Shown: positions 34,037-43,603, counted from the first letter of the stretch. The stretch is DNA of 64,000 bases from Pluralibacter gergoviae ATCC 33028 = NBRC 105706 (GCF_001598855.1 NZ_BCZS01000003.1:248001-312000), one strand, 5' to 3'. Notes: a model not told the origin generated them from the sequence alone. Made by a program: numbers and translations.

Positions 34037-35440
34037 ATGAATAAGTTATCTTTAATCGGGCAGGCCGTAGCGCTGTCCATCGCAGCCTGCGGCATCTCTT
34101 ATGCAGCAGACAGCGCAGCGCAGAGCAAAGTCCAGATTGCTGAGCCGTTTGCCGCCCACGTGCTGGTCAGCGGCCTGGATGCGCCGTGGGATATGGTGTG
34201 GGCGCCGGATGGCTACCTGTGGGTCACCGAGCGTAAAGGGGCAACGATCGACCGCATCGATCCGAAGAGCGGTAAAAAGCAGGTGCTGGTGAAAATTGCC
34301 GACGTGAAAATTGGTCCGCAGCATGAAGGCGTGCTGGGCCTGGCGCTCTCCCCTGATTTCCTGAAGTCCGACAGTAAGAATTACGTTTATGCCGCCTACA
34401 CCTACATGAACGGCGACAGCGAGCGCGCGAAGATCGTCCGCTTTGAATACGATCCGAAAGCCCACACGCTGGGTAACCAGCAGGACGTATTGGCCGGTAT
34501 TCCGGCGGGCAGCGACCACAACGGCGGCCGCCTGCGCTTTGGGCCAGACGGCAAGCTGTACTACACCATTGGTGAGCAGGGTCATAACCAGGGCAAGCAC
34601 GTTTGCGAGCCTATCGAAGCCCAGCGCCTGCCGACCAGCGCGGAGCTTGAGAAAAAGGATTACTCCGCCTACGTCGGTAAAGTGCTGCGCCTGAACAGCG
34701 ACGGCTCTATCCCCGATGATAACCCGGTTATCGAAGGCGTGAAGAGCCACCTGTTTACCTACGGCCACCGCAATCCGCAGGGGCTGGTGTTCGTTGGCGA
34801 TACGCTCTACTCCTCTGAGCAGGGGCCATCTTCGGATGATGAGCTGAACATCCTGCAGGCCGGTGGCAACTACGGCTGGCCGCACGTTGCGGGCTACCGC
34901 GACGATCAGGCCTACGTCTACGCCAACTATTCGAAGGCCAAAGACTGCGAGTCCGTGAAGTACGATCCGAACCACATCCCGGACGGCGTGCCGGTGCAAA
35001 AAGAGACCGACTGGAACGCGCCAAACTTCAAGCCGCCGGTGAAAACCTTCTTCACCGTGCCGCAGGGTTACACCTATAACGACGCCAGCTGCGGCGATTC
35101 GTTCTACATGTGCTGGCCGACCATCGCGCCTTCCAGCGTGGCCTACTATCCGAAAGACGGCGTCATTAAATCTTTCCGTAACTCGCTGCTGATAACGTCG
35201 CTGAAAAACGGCGCCATCTACCGCGTGCTGCTCAACGATGACACCAAAAACGTGCAGGGCGACGTGGCGAAAGAGTTCCACACCACCAACCGCTACCGCA
35301 TGGCGGTGGTCAGCCCTGACACCCGCAAAATCTACGTCGCGACCGACAACTTCAACGGCGCGATGGATGAGAGCAACAAGCCGACCCAAAACCTGGCTAA
35401 CCCGGGCTCGATTATCGTGTTTGAATACACCGGTAAATAG
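34037..35440 (+). CDS. Soluble PQQ-dependent sugar dehydrogenase
   Basis: This 467-residue periplasmic beta-propeller has a signal peptide ending at ISYAADS. It matches the soluble glucose dehydrogenase family: DMVWAPDGYLWVTER, QHEGVLGLALSPDF, the catalytic-His motif AGSDHNGGRLRFGPDG, YTIGEQGHNQG, YGHRNPQGLVF and SSEQGPSSDDELN. The enzyme oxidises aldose sugars with PQQ and passes electrons to quinone. PQQ synthesis genes are not in this window. Its codons (CTG, GCC, CCG, few rare ones) suggest higher expression than its neighbours. It is a single-gene unit with a hairpin terminator at 35448. Confidence 0.92.
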   Translation: MNKLSLIGQAVALSIAACGISYAADSAAQSKVQIAEPFAAHVLVSGLDAPWDMVWAPDGYLWVTERKGATIDRIDPKSGKKQVLVKIADVKIGPQHEGVLGLALSPDFLKSDSKNYVYAAYTYMNGDSERAKIVRFEYDPKAHTLGNQQDVLAGIPAGSDHNGGRLRFGPDGKLYYTIGEQGHNQGKHVCEPIEAQRLPTSAELEKKDYSAYVGKVLRLNSDGSIPDDNPVIEGVKSHLFTYGHRNPQGLVFVGDTLYSSEQGPSSDDELNILQAGGNYGWPHVAGYRDDQAYVYANYSKAKDCESVKYDPNHIPDGVPVQKETDWNAPNFKPPVKTFFTVPQGYTYNDASCGDSFYMCWPTIAPSSVAYYPKDGVIKSFRNSLLITSLKNGAIYRVLLNDDTKNVQGDVAKEFHTTNRYRMAVVSPDTRKIYVATDNFNGAMDESNKPTQNLANPGSIIVFEYTGK

Positions 35441-35447
35441 CGTCCTC

Positions 35448-35472
35448 AGCCGCCGGCCCCCCGGCGGCTTCT
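35448..35472 (+). terminator. Terminator after the PQQ dehydrogenase gene
   Basis: AGCCGCCGG (35448-35456) pairs with CCGGCGGCT (35461-35469) around CCCC, then TCTT. The stem is strong but the U-tract is poor. It may work in both directions because the EamA transporter gene converges here. Confidence 0.65.
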
Positions 35473-35485
35473 TCCCCACTTCCCG

Positions 35486-36373
35486 TCAGGCAAACCTTTT
35501 CGCACCGGCCACGCAGAGGATCACCCCAGCCGTCGTCGCCAGCATCGCTGTGCCGATCGATTCGTGCAGCAGCAGCGCCGAGAGCATCAGACCCAGCAAA
35601 GGCTGCAGCAGCTGAAGCTGCCCGACGGCTGCGATTCCGCCGATGGCCAGCCCCCGGTACCAGAAAATAAAACCTATCAGCATACTGAACAGCGACACGT
35701 AGCCGAGCGCGGCCCAGGCGGTCGGATGAATCGCCGCAGCGGACGAAGGTAACGAATAAACGGCCCCGGCGGCCATAACCGGCAGCGCGACAACCAGCGC
35801 CCAGCAGATCACCTGCCAGCCGCCGAGCTTACGAGAAAGCCGTGCGCCCTCGGCGTAGCCCAGGCCGCAGACCGCGACGGCGGCGAGCATCAGCAGATCG
35901 CCTGTGGCCGAGGCCGCCGCCGGCTGCCCGAGGGCAAAGCCGGCAACCAGCGCGCTGCCTGCGAGCGAAAACAGCCAGAACGCCGGGCGCGGCCTCTCCC
36001 CGCCTCTGACCACCGCAAACAGCGCCGTCGCGAGCGGCAGCAGCCCCAGAAAAACGATAGAGCGCGCCGCCGTGATGTGCTGCAGCGCCAGCGCGGTCAG
36101 CAGCGGGAAGCCCACCACCACGCCGCAGGCGGTGATTGCAAGCCCGGCGGCGTGCGCCCGCAGCGGCAGCGCTTCCCGCCGTACGGCGAGCAGCACCAGC
36201 GCCACCGCCGCGGCAAGCGTGGCGCGGGCATAGGTCAGAAATCCCGGCTCGAAGTCCTGCAGGGCCAGCCGCGTGGCGGGCAGCGAACCGCTGAAGATGA
36301 CCACACCCGCCAGGCCGTTTAGCCAGCCGCTGGCCGAACGCGGCGCGGCGCTTTGCGCTGCTGAATTATCCAC
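35486..36373 (-). CDS. EamA/DMT-family transporter
   Basis: This 295-residue membrane protein has ten predicted spans in two EamA halves: WLNGLAGVVIFSGSLPATRLALQDFEPGFLTYARATLAA, then, in the second half, GYVSLFSMLIGFIFWYRGLAIGGIAAVGQLQLLQPLLGL. The family exports amino acids and related metabolites. It is divergent from a MocR-type regulator about 100 bases away, a common pairing in which the regulator controls the exporter. The ligand is probably an amino acid or vitamin-B6-linked compound. Confidence 0.85.
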   Translation of the reverse strand: MDNSAAQSAAPRSASGWLNGLAGVVIFSGSLPATRLALQDFEPGFLTYARATLAAAVALVLLAVRREALPLRAHAAGLAITACGVVVGFPLLTALALQHITAARSIVFLGLLPLATALFAVVRGGERPRPAFWLFSLAGSALVAGFALGQPAAASATGDLLMLAAVAVCGLGYAEGARLSRKLGGWQVICWALVVALPVMAAGAVYSLPSSAAAIHPTAWAALGYVSLFSMLIGFIFWYRGLAIGGIAAVGQLQLLQPLLGLMLSALLLHESIGTAMLATTAGVILCVAGAKRFA

Positions 36374-36477
36374 TGTTTATTCCCTCATTGCTGAATGGGC
36401 CCCGCGCAGGGGCGTTGACAGCCAGCAGAATAGTGAGCAGCATTCGGTACAATCAAATAATTGTCATGGATACAGTG

Positions 36478-37812
36478 ATGAAGGCGCGGTACAAAACGAT
36501 CGTTGACGAGCTGGCGCAGGCGATCCGCTCCGGCGGCCTGGCGGCGGGCACCCAGCTGCCGACCCACCGGCGGCTGGCCGCCGAGCGGCGGGTGTCGCTG
36601 GCGACCGCGACGCGCGTCTATCAGGAGCTGGAGGCGATGCGGCTGGTCAGCGGCGAAGCGGGCCGGGGCACCTTTGTCAGAGACCTGACGCTGCCCGCCG
36701 GACTCGGTATCGATCAGGACGCCGTAGGCGCCAGCATGCTCGATCTGAACTTCAATTCGCCGATGCTGGACGACCAGGGCGAACTGCTGCGCCAGGCGCT
36801 TCGCCAGGTGGCGACCTCCGGCGATATTGCCGCGCTGCTGCGCTACCAGCCGCACGGCGGCAGAGCGGCGGATCGCGAGCAGATCGCCAATGACCTCCGC
36901 CGCCGCCGGCTGAATGTCAGCCCGGATAACGTGCTCATCGTCAGCGGCGCCCAGCACGGCCTCTGCGTGGCGATGATGGCTATGCTGCGGCCCGGGGACG
37001 CCGTGGCCGTGGATGCCCTGACCTATCCCGGCTTTAAGGTGCTGGCCACCCTGCTGCATCTTGAGCTGCTGCCCCTGCCGGTCACCGCCGACGGCCCCTG
37101 TCCTGATGCGCTGCACGCGCTCTGCCGCACCCGACACGTTCGCGCCCTCTACGTCATGCCGACGCTGCACAATCCGCTGGGCTGGGTGCTGAGCGCCTCC
37201 CGGCGCGACGCCCTGGTGGCCGTCGCCCGCGCGCACGATCTGCTGATTATTGAAGACGCCGCCTACGCCTTTCTTGCGGACTCCCCGCCTCCGCCGCTGG
37301 CCGCCCTGGCGCCCGAAAGGACTCTTTACGTGACCGGCTATTCGAAAAATATCGCCACCGGCCTGCGCGTAGGCGCCGTGGCGGCGCCCGACGCCTGGCT
37401 GCCCGCCCTTGAGCGCGCCATTCGCGCCACCGCGTGGAATACGCCCGCCCTGCTGAGCGGTATCGTCTGCGGCTGGATAGCCGACGGCACCCTGGCGCGG
37501 CTGGAAGAGGAGAAGCGGGCCGACGGCCGGCGCCGACAGCAGCTGGTGAGGGAGATGCTGCATCCGCTAAAGCCCACAGGCCATCCGAACGCCTACTACA
37601 GCTGGCTGCCGCTGGGGGAGGAGATCCGCGCCGAGGCGGTCATCAGGCGGCTGAGGGATGACGGCGTTTCGCTCTCAACGGCGGAACCGTTTTGCACCAC
37701 CGGCAGCCCTCCGCACGCGCTGCGCCTCGCGCTCGGCTCCGTCACGCTCGCCCAGCTTCGCGACGCGCTGCAGAAGATTGCCGCCGGGATTGAGTACTGC
37801 CGCTATCTGTAG
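36478..37812 (+). CDS. MocR-type regulator: GntR winged helix fused to aminotransferase domain
   Basis: This is a 444-residue protein. Residues 1-65 are a GntR winged helix (LAQAIRSGGLAAGTQLPTHRRLAAERRVSLATATRVYQELEAMRLV). A type-I aminotransferase domain follows, with the PLP-lysine region in YVTGYSKNIATGLRVGAV. MocR proteins sense amino compounds through PLP. ATG 36466 would give 448 residues. ATG 36478 was chosen because GGA lies seven bases before it. It is divergent from the EamA exporter, its likely target. Confidence 0.88.
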   Translation: MKARYKTIVDELAQAIRSGGLAAGTQLPTHRRLAAERRVSLATATRVYQELEAMRLVSGEAGRGTFVRDLTLPAGLGIDQDAVGASMLDLNFNSPMLDDQGELLRQALRQVATSGDIAALLRYQPHGGRAADREQIANDLRRRRLNVSPDNVLIVSGAQHGLCVAMMAMLRPGDAVAVDALTYPGFKVLATLLHLELLPLPVTADGPCPDALHALCRTRHVRALYVMPTLHNPLGWVLSASRRDALVAVARAHDLLIIEDAAYAFLADSPPPPLAALAPERTLYVTGYSKNIATGLRVGAVAAPDAWLPALERAIRATAWNTPALLSGIVCGWIADGTLARLEEEKRADGRRRQQLVREMLHPLKPTGHPNAYYSWLPLGEEIRAEAVIRRLRDDGVSLSTAEPFCTTGSPPHALRLALGSVTLAQLRDALQKIAAGIEYCRYL

Positions 37813-38075
37813 GCCTACTCCATCTGTATGAGACACACCGCCGACACAATTTATTTTCATTGCATTTACTTTTAGAGCTGCGTCAAACTTTTGAAAAATT
37901 GTCATTTTTCATTTTTATGCAGATAAAGTGCATATAAAAAGATGAGGTAATGCCAACCTCCGCAGGCGGCAAGGGCCGGGCGCGGCGGAGATGCATTATT
38001 TTGGTGCATCGCCGTACACTTTCCCTCTCGGGCCGCCGGATACAAGAATTTAATAAAGTGTTAAATTGATGCTCA

Positions 38076-38094
38076 CATAGTGAGTATCACTATG
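38076..38094. promoter_or_regulatory. Perfect palindrome upstream of the glutamate dehydrogenase gene
   Basis: CATAGTGA (38076-38083) and TCACTATG (38087-38094) are exact inverted copies with GTA between, centred about 58 bases before the start codon. A weaker GATGCA/TGCATC repeat lies at 37990-38010. Both are in the 330-base gap after the MocR gene, where I see no gene. The symmetry suggests an operator for a dimeric regulator, or a hairpin in the 5' leader. Confidence 0.45.
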
Positions 38095-38142
38095 ACCACG
38101 GCCAAATAAAGAACATACCACGTACAAAACTAAAGGTTCATC

Positions 38143-39417
38143 ATGGATAAGTTATCTTACGCCTCAGATAGCAGCACATCTGCCTGGAACACCTATCTGC
38201 AACAAATCGAGCGCGTTGCGCCCTATCTCGGCGAACTCTCCCACTGGGTTGATACCCTGCGCCATCCCAAGCGCGCCCTGATTGTCGATATTCCGGTACA
38301 GATGGATGACGGCACTATCCGCCACTTTGAAGGCTACCGCGTCCAGCACAACCTGTCGCGCGGGCCGGGTAAAGGCGGCGTGCGCTATCACCCGGATGTC
38401 GATCTGAATGAAGTGATGGCCCTCTCCGCCTGGATGACCGTGAAGTGCGCCGCGCTCAACCTGCCCTACGGCGGGGCGAAAGGCGGCATCCGCGTCGATC
38501 CCTTCAAGCTGTCTGAAGGCGAACTTGAGCGTCTGACCCGCCGCTACACCAGCGAAATCGGCATCATCATCGGGCCGCAGAAAGATATCCCGGCACCGGA
38601 CGTCGGCACCAACGGCAAAGTGATGGCGTGGATGATGGATACCTACTCCATGAACCACGGCACGACCGTTACCGGCGTTGTCACCGGCAAACCTATTCAC
38701 CTCGGCGGTTCGCTGGGCCGTGAGAAAGCCACCGGCCGCGGCGTGTGGATCAGCGGCCGCGAAGTGGCCCGCCGCGCCAACATTCCTGTTGAAGGCGCAC
38801 GCGTAGCCGTACAGGGCTTCGGTAACGTCGGCAGTGAAGCCGCCCGCCTGTTCGCCGCCTCCGGCGCGCGCGTAGTGGCCATTCAGGATCATACCGCCAC
38901 GTTGTCAAACCCGGACGGTATCGATATGGCCGCCCTCACCGCCTGGCAGACCGAGCATAAGCAGATCGCCGGCTTCCCGGGCGCTGAAACCATCGACGAC
39001 GAGGCGTTCTGGAGCATGGATATGGATATCTTTATCCCGGCCGCCCTGGAGGGGCAGATCACCCGCCACCGCGCTGAAGTCCTGAAATGTAAACTGGTTC
39101 TTGAAGGCGCCAACGGCCCGACCTATCCGGACGCTGATGACGTGCTGGCGACCCGCGGTATCATTGTGGTGCCGGACGTAGTATGTAACGCCGGCGGCGT
39201 GACCGTCAGCTACTTCGAGTGGGTCCAGGACATGGCCAGCTTCTTCTGGAGCGAAGAGGAGATCAACGAGCGGATGGATAAGATCATGACCGACGCCATG
39301 ATCCACGTCTGGAACAAGGCCAGCGAAAAAGACTGCTCCCTGCGTACCGCCGCCTATATTGTTGCCTGCGAGCGTATTCTGCTGGCGCGTAAAGATCGCG
39401 GTATTTATCCGGGTTAA
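38143..39417 (+). CDS. Glu/Leu/Phe/Val-type dehydrogenase, probable glutamate dehydrogenase
   Basis: This is a 424-residue hexameric-class dehydrogenase. Catalytic lysines are in [13 protein letters not shown] and [13 protein letters not shown], with Asp in [21 protein letters not shown]. The Rossmann fold is [29 protein letters not shown], where a following Asp favours NAD+ over NADP+. The C-terminal part contains [15 protein letters not shown]. It differs clearly from the NADPH enzyme GdhA of E. coli and resembles the catabolic NAD+-linked type. It may supply 2-oxoglutarate from glutamate. The 5' region holds a perfect palindrome. A hairpin terminator follows at 39437. Confidence 0.9.
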   Translation: MDKLSYASDSSTSAWNTYLQQIERVAPYLGELSHWVDTLRHPKRALIVDIPVQMDDGTIRHFEGYRVQHNLSRGPGKGGVRYHPDVDLNEVMALSAWMTVKCAALNLPYGGAKGGIRVDPFKLSEGELERLTRRYTSEIGIIIGPQKDIPAPDVGTNGKVMAWMMDTYSMNHGTTVTGVVTGKPIHLGGSLGREKATGRGVWISGREVARRANIPVEGARVAVQGFGNVGSEAARLFAASGARVVAIQDHTATLSNPDGIDMAALTAWQTEHKQIAGFPGAETIDDEAFWSMDMDIFIPAALEGQITRHRAEVLKCKLVLEGANGPTYPDADDVLATRGIIVVPDVVCNAGGVTVSYFEWVQDMASFFWSEEEINERMDKIMTDAMIHVWNKASEKDCSLRTAAYIVACERILLARKDRGIYPG

Positions 39418-39436
39418 TCACCCTGTCATGCGACTT

Positions 39437-39469
39437 AGTGGGCCGCCTGAGGCCCACTTGTCATTATTT
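39437..39469 (+). terminator. Terminator after the glutamate dehydrogenase gene
   Basis: AGTGGGCC (39437-39444) pairs with GGCCCACT (39451-39458) with a six-base loop, followed by TGTCATTATTT. The position 20 bases after the stop supports it. Confidence 0.75.
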
Positions 39470-39536
39470 CCCTATTTCTATTCTGCCTGCGCCACGCTCC
39501 ACCATACGCGATCCTCAATTTTCCTGTACGTGAACG

Positions 39537-39577
39537 GTAGGCCGGGCAGACGTTAGCCGCCGCCCGGCAAGCGGGCG
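39537..39577. repeat. REP/BIME-like palindromic element
   Basis: GTAGGCCGGGC (39537-39547) and GCCCGGC (39562-39568) form the stem typical of enterobacterial REP units, with GTAG at the left edge. CGCCCG (39561-39566) and CGGGCG (39572-39577) give an overlapping second stem. It lies between the glutamate dehydrogenase terminator and the end of the mgt operon, a usual place for REP sequences. Confidence 0.6.
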
Positions 39578-39591
39578 AGACAAAAAGTCTC

Positions 39592-39678
39592 TTATCTAAT
39601 CCAGACCGTCAGCAGAATAATGATGAATGCAATAATAGCCACCTGGATAAAGACGTTATCCAGCGATCCTCTGCGCAT
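39592..39678 (-). CDS. mgtU: 28-residue membrane peptide, MgtU-like
   Basis: This is a 28-residue peptide: a basic start (MRRGSLDNVF), then one hydrophobic helix (IQVAIIAFIIILLTVWI) and a final Arg. AAGGGGG lies before the ATG. The gene follows mgtR by 11 bases as the last gene of the mgt operon. In Salmonella a 28-residue peptide MgtU encoded after mgtR has been reported to protect the MgtB transporter from FtsH. Size, position and layout agree, but my recall of the MgtU sequence is not exact. A longer frame reading through mgtR in another register is a shadow. Confidence 0.7.
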   Translation of the reverse strand: MRRGSLDNVFIQVAIIAFIIILLTVWIR

Positions 39679-39689
39679 CGCGCCCCCTT

Positions 39690-39782
39690 TCAGAACAGGA
39701 TTTGCCAGATTGCCAGCACCAGTACCAGCAGACCCATCAGGAAAAATATCAGCGCGATGATGATGTCCGGAGAACGATTCAT
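39690..39782 (-). CDS. mgtR: MgtR regulatory membrane peptide
   Basis: This is a 30-residue peptide starting MNRSPDIIIALIFFL and ending LAIWQILF, almost the text of Salmonella MgtR. It is one transmembrane helix that binds the virulence protein MgtC and directs it to FtsH for degradation. It lies 18 bases after mgtB, with GGAGGC before the start, and is shorter than normal gene-finder limits. It is the fourth structural feature of the mgt operon after mgtC and mgtB. Confidence 0.9.
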   Translation of the reverse strand: MNRSPDIIIALIFFLMGLLVLVLAIWQILF

Positions 39783-39800
39783 CTCTGCGCCTCCTTATTA

Positions 39801-42533
39801 TCAGAACCACTGACCGAAACGTTTGATATAGAAACGCTTCATCCCCTGCGCTACCAGGCAATAGCTGAGCAGCGTCGCGACCAGCCACGGGAAGTAGCTC
39901 AGCGGCAGCGGCTCCAGTCCGACCATCGCTCCCAGCGGCGAGAACGGAATGTAGATCCCGATCGCCATAACCACCGCGGTGGTGAGCAGCACCGGCAACG
40001 TCGCCCGGCTCTGGATAAACGGAATTTTCTGCGTTCTCAGCATATGCACGACCAGCGTTTGCGACAGCAGCCCTTCAATAAACCACCCGGACTGGAACAG
40101 CGCCTGGGCCTCAACGTTATTTGCCGCAAACACGTACCACATCAGCGCGAAGGTGGTGATATCAAAAATGGACGACGTTGGGCCAATCCACAGCATAAAA
40201 CGGCCGATATTCTTCGCATCCCACTTGCGCGGCTTGCGCAGAAACTCTTTGTCCATTTTGTCCCACGGCAGCGAGAGCTGGGAGAGATCGTACATCAGGT
40301 TCTGGATCAGCAGATGAATCGCCAGCATCGGCAGAAACGGAATAAACGCGCTGGCCACCAGTACCGAGAATACGTTGCCGAAGTTAGAGCTGGCGGTCAT
40401 ATTCAGGTACTTAATGATATTGCCGAACGTCTCACGTCCTTTGATCACCCCTTCTTCCAGCACCATCAGATCCTTTTCCAGCAGGATGATATCCGATGCC
40501 TCTTTGGCGATATCCGCAGCGCTGTCGACCGAAATACCGACATCCGCATCGCGCAGGGCCGGCGCATCGTTGATGCCGTCGCCGAGAAAGCCGACGGTGT
40601 GGCCGTTTTTCTGTAGCGTTTTCAGGATGCGCGACTTCTGCAGCGGCGTCAGCTTCGCGAAAACTGAGCGCGTTTCCACTTCGCGCTCCAGTTCGCGATC
40701 CGTCATCGCTTCAATCTGGGCGCCGGTCAGAATATCGTTGGCATCGATACCCACTTCCAGGCAAATACGCGCCGTCACCACCGGGTTATCGCCGGTCAGC
40801 ACTTTCACCGCCACGCCGTTTTCGCGCAGTGCGGTAATGGCTTTTCCCGCGCTCTCTTTCGGCGGATCGAGGAAAGTCAGCATTCCCTCAACAGTCAGTC
40901 CCCGCTCATCGTCGGTGCACAGCGGCGTGGTCAGAGCGGCGTCATCCAGCTTGCGCGTTGCGACCAGCAGCACGCGGAAGCCCTGGGCGTTATAGTCCTT
41001 CGTTTTGGCTAACAGCAGATCGCGTTGGGTGTCATCCAGCGCCACAACATTGTCGCCTTCGCGAAGATGCGTGGCGACCATCAGCATCTCTTCGACAGCG
41101 CCTTTGCAGATCAGGCTTTTATCACCGTGGCGGACATCTTCCACCGACACCGAGACCCGACGGCGGACAAAATCAAACGGCAGTTCATCAAGTTTGACAA
41201 AGCGCTCTTTGGTCGCCGGCGCAATCCGCCCCTCGCCAAAGCGCAGCACCGCCCGATCCATCAGGTTGCGCGCCCCGCTCTGGCTGCTGCTGTTAAGCCA
41301 GGCCAGCGTCAGCACCCGGTCGCTCTCATGACCGCTGACATCAAGATGATGCTCAAGGATGATATTATCCTGAGTCAGCGTGCCGGTTTTATCGGTACAC
41401 AGCACGTCCATAGCGCCAAAGTTCTGGATGGCGTTCAGCCGCTTGACGATCACTTTGCGCCGCGACATGGCGATAGCGCCTTTCGCCAGATTGGAGCTGA
41501 CGATCATCGGCAGCATTTCCGGCGTCAGGCCAACCGCTACCGCCAGGGCAAACAGCGAGGCCTCAACCCAGTCACCTTTGCTGAAGCCGTTAATCAGCAG
41601 CACAATCGGCACCATGACCAGCATAAAGCGGATCAGCAGCCAGCTGACGCTGTTTACTCCGCGGTCGAAGGCCGTCTGGGTACGCGTGCCGACGATGGAT
41701 TTCGCCAGCGAACCAAACCAGGTACGGTTTCCGGTAGCCACCACCACCGCCTGCGCCCGGCCGCTGGTCACATTAGTGCCCATCAGACAGATATTGCCCA
41801 TCTCCAGCAGGCTTTTATCTTTGTTCGGCTCGGGAAGCCTGTCGCATCCTTTGCCGGAAACGCTGGCCAGAACATCATACTTCTCAACCGGCAGCGACTC
41901 GCCGCTGAGTATCGACTGGCTGACAAACAGGTCCCTGGACTCCAGCAGGCGGACGTCCGCCGGAACCAGATCCCCCGCCGCCAGGAAGATGATGTCCCCG
42001 GGCACCAGCTCCTCAATGGCAATCTCTTCCTGCACCGGCCCCGTATTCCCGGGACCGCGACGCAGCACCGTCGCCGTGGTGCGGACCATGGATTTCAGCG
42101 CCTGCGCCGCTTTGTTGGTGCGAAACTCCTGCCAGAAACGCAATAACCCGCTCAGGCTAACCATCGTGACGATAATGATGATCCCGGTCAGATCGGTCTC
42201 TTCACCGTTACGCAGCGGTAGCCAGTAATCGGTCACGAAGCTGACGGCGGCCAGCGCCATCAGGACATAGATAAACGGGTTGTTGAATGCCTGCAGAAGC
42301 TGGATCAACGCCGGCGGCGCCTGCTCATGCGCCACTTCATTGCGGCCATATTCATCCAGTCGTTCAAGGGCGTCTTCGGTGGTGAGCCCCTGGCGACTGC
42401 TGTTTAAGCGCGCCAGCGTATGATCCGGGCTGTTAAATGCCTCGATTTCAATGGCGAAGCTTTTCTTATTCTGCTTATCATTTTCTGACGCAGACCGGTT
42501 TATTTTCCGGTTTTCTATTTTCATGTCAGTCAT
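39801..42533 (-). CDS. mgtB: P-type Mg2+-importing ATPase MgtB
   Basis: This is a 910-residue P-type ATPase (908 in Salmonella MgtB) with almost matching start MTDMKIENRKINR and end YIKRFGQWF. Visible motifs are LSGESLPVEK (actuator), the phosphorylation site DVLCTDKTGTLTQD, VLTGDNPVVTARI and GFLGDGINDAPALRDADVG, with ten predicted membrane spans. It imports Mg2+ when external Mg2+ is low. The mgtC gene lies 155 bases upstream and mgtR 18 bases downstream. Expression should depend on the leader genes mgtM/mgtP and the PhoP-type promoter near 43671. Confidence 0.96.
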   Translation of the reverse strand: MTDMKIENRKINRSASENDKQNKKSFAIEIEAFNSPDHTLARLNSSRQGLTTEDALERLDEYGRNEVAHEQAPPALIQLLQAFNNPFIYVLMALAAVSFVTDYWLPLRNGEETDLTGIIIIVTMVSLSGLLRFWQEFRTNKAAQALKSMVRTTATVLRRGPGNTGPVQEEIAIEELVPGDIIFLAAGDLVPADVRLLESRDLFVSQSILSGESLPVEKYDVLASVSGKGCDRLPEPNKDKSLLEMGNICLMGTNVTSGRAQAVVVATGNRTWFGSLAKSIVGTRTQTAFDRGVNSVSWLLIRFMLVMVPIVLLINGFSKGDWVEASLFALAVAVGLTPEMLPMIVSSNLAKGAIAMSRRKVIVKRLNAIQNFGAMDVLCTDKTGTLTQDNIILEHHLDVSGHESDRVLTLAWLNSSSQSGARNLMDRAVLRFGEGRIAPATKERFVKLDELPFDFVRRRVSVSVEDVRHGDKSLICKGAVEEMLMVATHLREGDNVVALDDTQRDLLLAKTKDYNAQGFRVLLVATRKLDDAALTTPLCTDDERGLTVEGMLTFLDPPKESAGKAITALRENGVAVKVLTGDNPVVTARICLEVGIDANDILTGAQIEAMTDRELEREVETRSVFAKLTPLQKSRILKTLQKNGHTVGFLGDGINDAPALRDADVGISVDSAADIAKEASDIILLEKDLMVLEEGVIKGRETFGNIIKYLNMTASSNFGNVFSVLVASAFIPFLPMLAIHLLIQNLMYDLSQLSLPWDKMDKEFLRKPRKWDAKNIGRFMLWIGPTSSIFDITTFALMWYVFAANNVEAQALFQSGWFIEGLLSQTLVVHMLRTQKIPFIQSRATLPVLLTTAVVMAIGIYIPFSPLGAMVGLEPLPLSYFPWLVATLLSYCLVAQGMKRFYIKRFGQWF

Positions 42534-42688
42534 GATTAATCCTCAAATTTAAGTCGTCGTTATCCCTGCATAAATAACTTATGCATAATTCCTTTTTACG
42601 TTATTAAACGCTTGTTACTTTAATGGCCTGGGAATATCCATCATTCACTCCTTAGACAAATGATTGTCAGAGTAAAATAGTTGCGAGA

Positions 42689-43384
42689 TTAACTTCCCTC
42701 GACGCACCAGCGGACTGACGTAATGTTTTCGTCCCCGCCAATTCTTGTCATAATGAGATCCCGCGCTTTACGACAGTCGGCATTCCCCACCAGTTCGATG
42801 CGGATTTCTTTATGCCCCTGATCTTTTGCTGCTGTCGATACCAGTCCCTGAAGGCTGAGCGTCATCTCTTTGCTGATATTAAGCAATAGCTGACGAATCG
42901 CATTTTCATATTCGCTTTGACAGACAATATTCAGGACGTAGCATTTCTCTTCTTCTCTCGCGCCGGGGACCTGATTAATTCTCTGCGCCGCTTCGCGCAG
43001 TAGAATATTGGCGCAGAGGATGATAAGCGTTGCCGCCGCCGCTTGCCAGAACTGGCCTAAGCCGCACAGTACGCCAATCGCCGCAGAGCACCACAGGGTT
43101 GCGGCGGTATTCAGGCCGCGCACGTTCATGCCTTCACGCATGATGACGCCGGCGCCGAGAAAACCAATACCGGAAACCACCTGCGCGGCAATACGTCCGG
43201 GGCTGTCCGGCGATGTTGAAATAGAGCTCAGAATAAAAACCGCCGCGCCGGTGGCGACCAGCGCGTTAGTGCGCAGGCCGGCCATACGCTGACGCCACTG
43301 TCTTTCAGCGCCAATCAGCGCGCCCAATAGCATCGCGGCGAGTAAATTTGCGATATAAGGAAACATCAACATAGCTTCCTCCAT
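42689..43384 (-). CDS. mgtC: Virulence/low-Mg2+ protein MgtC
   Basis: This is a 231-residue inner-membrane protein that follows Salmonella MgtC nearly residue for residue at the start (MFPYIANLLAAMLLGALIGAERQWRQ, RTNALVATGAAVF, GIGFLGAGVIMREGMNVRGLNTAATLWCSA) and has the ACT-like C-terminal domain. MgtC lowers F-type ATP synthase activity and phosphate uptake during Mg2+ starvation and is needed in macrophages. The annotated family start is used. The next ATG at 43372 has GGAGG before it and may be the true start. The roughly 260-base leader carries two short reading frames. Confidence 0.95.
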   Translation of the reverse strand: MEEAMLMFPYIANLLAAMLLGALIGAERQWRQRMAGLRTNALVATGAAVFILSSISTSPDSPGRIAAQVVSGIGFLGAGVIMREGMNVRGLNTAATLWCSAAIGVLCGLGQFWQAAAATLIILCANILLREAAQRINQVPGAREEEKCYVLNIVCQSEYENAIRQLLLNISKEMTLSLQGLVSTAAKDQGHKEIRIELVGNADCRKARDLIMTRIGGDENITSVRWCVEGS

Positions 43385-43406
43385 TTTTGCTGGAAGAATT
43401 AACTAC

Positions 43407-43449
43407 GTGCTTTATTAAGCACACGACAAATTATCGCCGCAAAGGCGAT
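43407..43449 (-). promoter_or_regulatory. Leader hairpins between mgtP and mgtC
   Basis: ATCGCC (43433-43438) pairs with GGCGAT (43444-43449), overlapping the mgtP stop codon, and on the minus strand AATTTG follows. GTGCTT (43407-43412) pairs with AAGCAC (43417-43422) close to the mgtC ribosome site. In Salmonella, ribosome stalling on mgtP and mgtM selects between leader structures that allow or stop transcription into mgtC. These hairpins are in the right places for that switch. Confidence 0.5.
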
Positions 43450-43499
43450 TAACGTCGTGCTGACGGTGGAGGGAATAATGTATTTTTAAACATGAACAT
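43449..43499 (-). CDS. mgtP: Proline-codon leader peptide MgtP
   Basis: A 16-codon frame, MFMFKNTLFPPPSARR, with GAGGA eight bases before its ATG, ends 65 bases before mgtC. The three consecutive Pro codons (CCT CCA CCG) match the design of Salmonella mgtP, where slow translation at prolines (low charged tRNA-Pro or EF-P stalling) raises mgtC transcription. It lies downstream of the mgtM-type frame, as in Salmonella. Confidence 0.8.
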   Translation of the reverse strand: MFMFKNTLFPPPSARR

Positions 43500-43603
43500 G
43501 ACGATTATCCTCGCAGCCATGCTGCGTTATTTTTATGGGATGCAATCGTCTGGATGAGGAGATTGCTGCCCGCCGGTTGGCAAGCAGCGCAGAAAAAATA
43601 GCG

